Below, one piece after another: positions 6,499 to 9,488 of a stretch of DNA of 9,488 nucleotides. The position numbers and the translations under genes were made by a program. Below the pieces are notes generated by a model. It ran no database searches. It was not told where the DNA came from and saw only the letters and a list, made by a program, of their open reading frames with translations. The stretch's first letter is position 1. Each line of letters opens with the position of its first letter. Location of the stretch: the NCBI GenBank assembly GCA_002413095.1, contig DHWI01000148.1, positions 2,293 through 11,780 on the forward strand, given 5' to 3'. Source of the stretch: Thermoleophilia bacterium UBA5186 (GTDB lineage: Bacteria; Actinomycetota; Thermoleophilia; Gaiellales; Gaiellaceae).

Positions 6499-6668
6499 GC
6501 CTGGATTCGTAATACCAGAGCCCCTTTCACGATGAGTCGTTGTGCCGCCGGGCCGCGCTGGACGGCGCGATGCGGCGTCCTCAGTCGCGCCCGTATCTTG
6601 TTCGATACGCGCACTCCCTGCGTCCTTGCCTCGCACCGTCCATCGCGACCCGGCGACGAAGACCCATC
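6499..6668. promoter_or_regulatory. Divergent intergenic region, presumed to hold promoters for both flanking genes
   Basis: This 170-nt gap separates the start of the minus-strand five-gene run from the start of the plus-strand GT39-like gene, so initiation signals for both should lie here. On the minus strand a TATTAC hexamer at 6509-6514 lies ten bases before the GTG. It could be a -10 element giving a nearly leaderless message, but I see no matching -35. On the plus strand TATCTT at 6594-6599 fits a weak -10, again without a convincing -35. No terminator or RNA structure is evident beyond the short inverted repeat annotated separately. Confidence 0.4.
6592..6609. repeat. Perfect 6-bp inverted repeat (CGTATC-N6-GATACG), possible operator or small hairpin
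   Basis: The arms CGTATC (6592-6597) and GATACG (6604-6609) are exact reverse complements around TTGTTC. A further GCG (6587-6589) and CGC (6610-6612) could pair if two C bases bulge. It lies 60 nt before the ATG of the GT39-like gene, overlaps the weak TATCTT -10 candidate, and is AT-richer than its surroundings. A dyad of this size is compatible with a repressor site, but chance occurrence is possible and no known consensus is matched. Confidence 0.35.
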
Positions 6669-8030
6669 ATGAAAGAGGCTCTAAGCGAGCGACGGCTCGC
6701 CTATCTGGTCGTCGCGGCCGCCTCGATCCTGCCGCGTCTCGTCGTGCTGCTGACGCAGCGCGGGACGATCACGGCCGCCTTCGTCGACAAGGGCAGCATC
6801 TTCGCCCAGACGTTCGTCCACCACGGGACGTACGGCTTCATTCCGGGCCATCCGTCCGCCTACACGCAGCCGTTGTACGGCTTCTTCCTGATCCCGCCGT
6901 ACTGGGTTTTCGGGGCATCCTGGGTGGTCGTCGGCGCCGCTCACCTGCTCGTCGCCGCAGCGACCGCCCTGCTCGTCTACGAAATCGGACGGCGCGTCGT
7001 CTCGCCGCTGGGAGGCCTGCTCGCGGCCCTCGCCACGACGCTGCACCCGTACTTGATCTGGCACGACATGCACATGAACCGCGAGATTCTCGACCACTTC
7101 CTCGCGGCCGCTGTCGTGCTCGCCTTGCTCGTCGCGGTCGACCGCCGCTCGTGGGGCTGGGCCGCGCTCGCGGGGGGAATCGCCGGGGTGGCGATCCTCG
7201 GGAACGTCCGCCTCGCCGCGCTGCCGCTCGTCCTCGGTGCGTACCTCTTGTGGCGGAACCGCGGCGCGGCGGTCATGCCGGCACTCGTGGTCGTCCTCGC
7301 CGCGGTCGCCGTCGTGACTCCGTGGGTGGTTCGAAACGGCGTCTCGGTCGGGTGCTACGCGGTCACGACCGACGGCCGCGCGCTCTGGAAGGCGAACAAC
7401 GTCAACACGCTCGACACGCTCCGCGCGGGCAAGTGGATCGACAACGTCCCAGGGATCCCCGGGGCTCCGCTCACGCCGCAGGATGCCGGCGCGATCTACG
7501 CGAAGACCGGTCGCGTCGTCGCGACGGACGAGTGCGCGCAGATGCGCTTCTACCAGCGGAAGGCTTTCGCTTTCATGCGCGACCATCCCGGCGAGAAGGC
7601 GACCCTCGCCGGGTGGGGCGCGAAGATGCTCTGGCAGCCTGCGGTGACGAAGACGTCCGACCGCAACGGATCGGGAACCTGGCTGGACACGCTCCGTTCC
7701 TCCGCCGAGCCGATCTTCATGGTTCCGCTCTACATCCTCGGCGCGATCGGCCTCGGCGTCGCACCACGGCGATTCGCCGTGCTGGCGCTGGCGCTCCTCG
7801 CCTACAACACGCTGGCGGCGATGGTCTTCGTCGGCGAGACGCGCTACCGCACGCCCTGGGACTTCCTGCTCGCCGTGCTCGCCGCGGCGGCCGTGCTCAG
7901 CCTGTGGAGCCGTTTCGCGCGCGATAGAGCAACTCGGTCCGATCCGCGCAGCGATGCTCCGCAAACGCCGTCAGGGCGCGACGACGGCCGGCCCGACCCA
8001 GCTCCGACGCGCGTTGCGGATCCGTCGTGA
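6669..8030 (+). CDS. GT39/PMT-like GT-C membrane glycosyltransferase (ArnT-like)
   Basis: This 453-residue polytopic protein starts at ATG 6669; earlier in-frame sequence has no family character and lies in the divergent gap. The first helix is at about 11-29. It is followed by an outer loop with Asp40 (FVDKGSIFAQ), where GT39 enzymes carry their catalytic acidic residue, then by HPSAYTQPLYGFFL. Later marks are the long helix-rich middle, TPWVVRNG at 217-224 before a roughly 125-residue extracytoplasmic segment (about 224-347), and VGETRYRTPWDF at 388-399 before the final helix, all typical of PMT_2-type proteins. It would transfer a sugar from a polyprenyl-phosphate donor to a glycan or protein outside the membrane; donor and acceptor are unknown. 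The last 44 residues (about 410-453) are mainly an Arg/Asp/Pro/Ser-rich polar tail encoded opposite the end of the minus-strand GT4 gene. The Shine-Dalgarno is weak. It is monocistronic in the window. Confidence 0.9.
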   Translation: MKEALSERRLAYLVVAAASILPRLVVLLTQRGTITAAFVDKGSIFAQTFVHHGTYGFIPGHPSAYTQPLYGFFLIPPYWVFGASWVVVGAAHLLVAAATALLVYEIGRRVVSPLGGLLAALATTLHPYLIWHDMHMNREILDHFLAAAVVLALLVAVDRRSWGWAALAGGIAGVAILGNVRLAALPLVLGAYLLWRNRGAAVMPALVVVLAAVAVVTPWVVRNGVSVGCYAVTTDGRALWKANNVNTLDTLRAGKWIDNVPGIPGAPLTPQDAGAIYAKTGRVVATDECAQMRFYQRKAFAFMRDHPGEKATLAGWGAKMLWQPAVTKTSDRNGSGTWLDTLRSSAEPIFMVPLYILGAIGLGVAPRRFAVLALALLAYNTLAAMVFVGETRYRTPWDFLLAVLAAAAVLSLWSRFARDRATRSDPRSDAPQTPSGRDDGRPDPAPTRVADPS

Positions 8031-9000
8031 GCGCGACGAGCGCCCGGGCGAGCGGCTCCACCTCGGCAACCGGCACGAGGTAGCCGGTCTCGCCGTCGAC
8101 GACGAGCTCGCCGAGGCCGCCGATCTCCGCCGCGATCACCGGCCGCGCGCGCTCCATCGCCTCGAGCGCGACGAGCCCGAAGCCCTCCCCGAGCGACGGC
8201 ACGACGACGCCGGCCGACTGCTCGATCACGCGCTGGATCGGGGAGACGAAGCCGAGGAAGCTCACCGCGTCGTCGAGCCCGAGCTCGCGGACGAGCGCGC
8301 GCAGCGCGGGCCCGAGCACGCCGCGTCCGGCGACCTCGAGGCGGAGGTCCGGCACCTCCTTGCGCGCCTCGGCCAGCGCGCGCAGGAGGACGATGTGGCC
8401 CTTGATCGGGATCAGCCGCCCGATGCAGAGCACGTTCTTGCCGTCGCCCTCGTACGGCGGCGGCTCCGGGCCCTCGCCGATTCCGTAGTGGACGATTTCG
8501 AACGAGCGCTCGTCGAAGCCCTCGGTCTCGGCGAGGTAGCGCGCGAGGCCGCGGGAGATCGCGACGTGGACGTGCGCGAGGCTCGCCACGGTGCGGTCGG
8601 CGAGCGCGAACGGCCGCCCTTCGCGGAACTCGTTGAAGCCGTGCTTCGTCGAGAGCCGGAACGGGATCCGCACGATCGAGCCGGCCAGCTGTCCGTAGAC
8701 GTCGGCGTGCACGAGGTGCGTGTGCAGGATGGCCGGCCGGTGCCGCGCGAGATAGCCCGACAGGCGGAGGAAGGCAAATGGGTCGACGTCGGCCGCGAGC
8801 GAGATGTCGTCGACCTCGATCCCGCGCTCCTCGAGCGCGCGCGCGAACTCCCGCGCGCCGGGCTCCTGCTCGTGCAGCATCAGCATCCGCACGTTCCAGC
8901 CGCGCTGCTTGAGATCGGGGAGGAGCGAGAGGAGGTGCGCCTCGGCGCCGGAGATGCCGGCGATCTTGGCGAGGTGGAGGACGAGTCCGTTCTTGCTCAT
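7897..9000 (-). CDS. GT4 family glycosyltransferase
   Basis: This 367-residue protein has a two-domain GT-B fold and no membrane helices. The N-terminal domain has SGAEAHLLSLLPDL (17-30), the early Gly-Ala-Glu helix usual in GT4, and ILHTHLVHADVYG (91-103). The C-terminal nucleotide-sugar domain has CIGRLIPIKGH (192-202), VVPSLGEGFGLVALEAMERA (266-285) with the EX7E glutamates 272 and 280, and DGETGYLVP (302-310). All are intact, so activity is likely: a retaining transfer from a nucleotide sugar to a lipid-linked glycan at the cytoplasmic face. The specific sugar cannot be assigned. The ATG at 9000 shares ATGA with the stop of the preceding gene, and GGTGGA lies six bases before it, indicating coupled translation. 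Its 3' end overlaps the plus-strand GT39-like gene by 134 nt. Confidence 0.95.
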   Translation of the reverse strand: MSKNGLVLHLAKIAGISGAEAHLLSLLPDLKQRGWNVRMLMLHEQEPGAREFARALEERGIEVDDISLAADVDPFAFLRLSGYLARHRPAILHTHLVHADVYGQLAGSIVRIPFRLSTKHGFNEFREGRPFALADRTVASLAHVHVAISRGLARYLAETEGFDERSFEIVHYGIGEGPEPPPYEGDGKNVLCIGRLIPIKGHIVLLRALAEARKEVPDLRLEVAGRGVLGPALRALVRELGLDDAVSFLGFVSPIQRVIEQSAGVVVPSLGEGFGLVALEAMERARPVIAAEIGGLGELVVDGETGYLVPVAEVEPLARALVALTTDPQRASELGRAGRRRALTAFAEHRCADRTELLYRARNGSTG

Positions 9001-9488
9001 GCGCGTTCCACCACGTCTATCAGGCGCTCGGCCCAGTGCTCGACCGAATGGTCGCGCTCGACCTGGTCGCGCAGCGCCCGGCCGCGCTCGGCACGCGCCT
9101 TCGACTCGAGCTCGGCGAAGCGCGCGAGGGCGTCGGCAAGGGACGCGGGATCCTCGCGGTCGAAGCGCGCATCGTCGCCGATCAGCGTGTCAAAGACGGG
9201 ATTCGAGGCGAGCACGGGCAGGCAGGACGCGGCCGCTTCGTAGACCACCTTGTCGGGCGCGCCGGCGCGCATGTTGTTCACGAGGACGTCGCTGCCGGCG
9301 AACAGAGCGGGCAGGTCGCGGCGCGGAACTGCGTCCCCGAGCACGGCGCGGTCGCCGAGCTCGAGCTTCACGGCCAGGCGCTCGAGCTCGTCGCGCTGCG
9401 CCCGCTCGGCGTCGTTCAGCGTGGGGCCGTGGGCCTCGAGCCGCACGTCGAGACCGCGGTCGTGGGCGAGCCGGAGCGCGCGGAGCAC
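8997..9488 (-). CDS. GT4 family glycosyltransferase, C-terminal part (5' end beyond window)
   Basis: The frame is open to the right edge, leaving 163 residues that correspond to the nucleotide-sugar-binding half of a GT-B enzyme. Visible elements are DVRLEAHGPT (the strand after the hinge), PRRDLPALFAGSDVLVNN (56-72) and GAPDKVVYEAAASCLPVLAS (76-95), followed by NPVFD. The last block corresponds to the GT4 donor-binding motif, but the first glutamate of EX7E is not present (Gly at that position), while the second is Glu84; the DKVVYEA form is a recurrent variant in this superfamily. The GTG at the right edge codes an internal residue and is not taken as the start. The stop overlaps the ATG of the next GT4 gene (ATGA), so the two are probably one transcript and may act in succession on the same glycan. 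Confidence 0.85.
   Translation of the reverse strand: MLRALRLAHDRGLDVRLEAHGPTLNDAERAQRDELERLAVKLELGDRAVLGDAVPRRDLPALFAGSDVLVNNMRAGAPDKVVYEAAASCLPVLASNPVFDTLIGDDARFDREDPASLADALARFAELESKARAERGRALRDQVERDHSVEHWAERLIDVVERA

Noticed and set aside
6499..6636. Upstream extension of the deacetylase-like protein to ATG 6636
   Set aside because: The added residues are Arg/Gly/Thr-rich without family character and would fill the divergent promoter region.
6681..7964. Long minus-strand open frame (427 codons) opposite the GT39-like gene
   Set aside because: The composition is dominated by Arg, Glu, Asp and Gly with no domain features, while the plus strand encodes a convincing polytopic membrane protein.
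7954..9243. Long plus-strand open frame (429 codons) opposite the two GT4 genes
   Set aside because: It is the antisense shadow of two well-supported GT4 genes joined by ATGA; the translation is charged and low in complexity.

Overview
The window reads as a dense surface-polysaccharide (extracellular glycan) biosynthesis locus from a high-GC bacterium. The strong G/C bias at third codon positions, frequent GTG starts, 4-nt ATGA-type overlaps and the gene families present suggest an actinobacterium, possibly of the Thermoleophilia type. That placement is inference from composition and protein style; no rRNA or other taxonomic marker is present. Almost every base is coding. I see no RNA genes, insertion sequences, CRISPR arrays or integrases, and no non-coding stretch over 300 bases. 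The only sizeable gap is the 170-nt divergent region 6499-6668.

Layout. (1) Bases 1-1862, plus strand: the 3' end of a multi-pass membrane protein with an extracytoplasmic C-terminal domain, then an MptB/GT87-like GT-C glycosyltransferase whose start is ambiguous (probably CTG at 657, overlapping the previous stop). (2) Bases 1851-6498, minus strand: a compact five-gene run, in transcription order a polysaccharide-deacetylase-like protein, a polyprenyl-phosphate sugar-1-phosphate transferase (initiating enzyme), a CgeB-like group-1 glycosyltransferase, a GT2 polyprenyl-phosphate-hexose-synthase-like enzyme and a small DUF2304 membrane protein. Its last gene overlaps the end of the plus-strand GT-C gene by 12 nt, tail to tail. 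(3) Bases 6669-8030, plus strand: a GT39/PMT-like GT-C membrane glycosyltransferase, transcribed divergently from the five-gene run. (4) Bases 7897-9488, minus strand: a GT4 glycosyltransferase coupled by ATGA to a second GT4 gene cut by the window edge. The end of the first GT4 gene overlaps the GT39-like gene by 134 nt in antisense.

How the genes could work together (inference). The phosphotransferase would load the first sugar onto a polyprenyl-phosphate carrier on the cytoplasmic face. The cytosolic CgeB-like and GT4 enzymes would extend it from nucleotide sugars. The GT2 enzyme with its DUF2304 partner would make or handle polyprenyl-phosphate hexose, and the GT-C enzymes could use that donor outside the membrane. 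The deacetylase-like protein could trim N-acetyl groups. No flippase (Wzx), polymerase (Wzy), ABC exporter or chain-length regulator is visible, so export genes would have to lie outside the window.

I found no convincing new kind of system. The points most worth a second look are the gene architecture (an overprinted protein tail, a CTG or recoded start), the atypical deacetylase-like protein, and the co-location of a lipid-linked sugar donor synthase with several GT-C enzymes.
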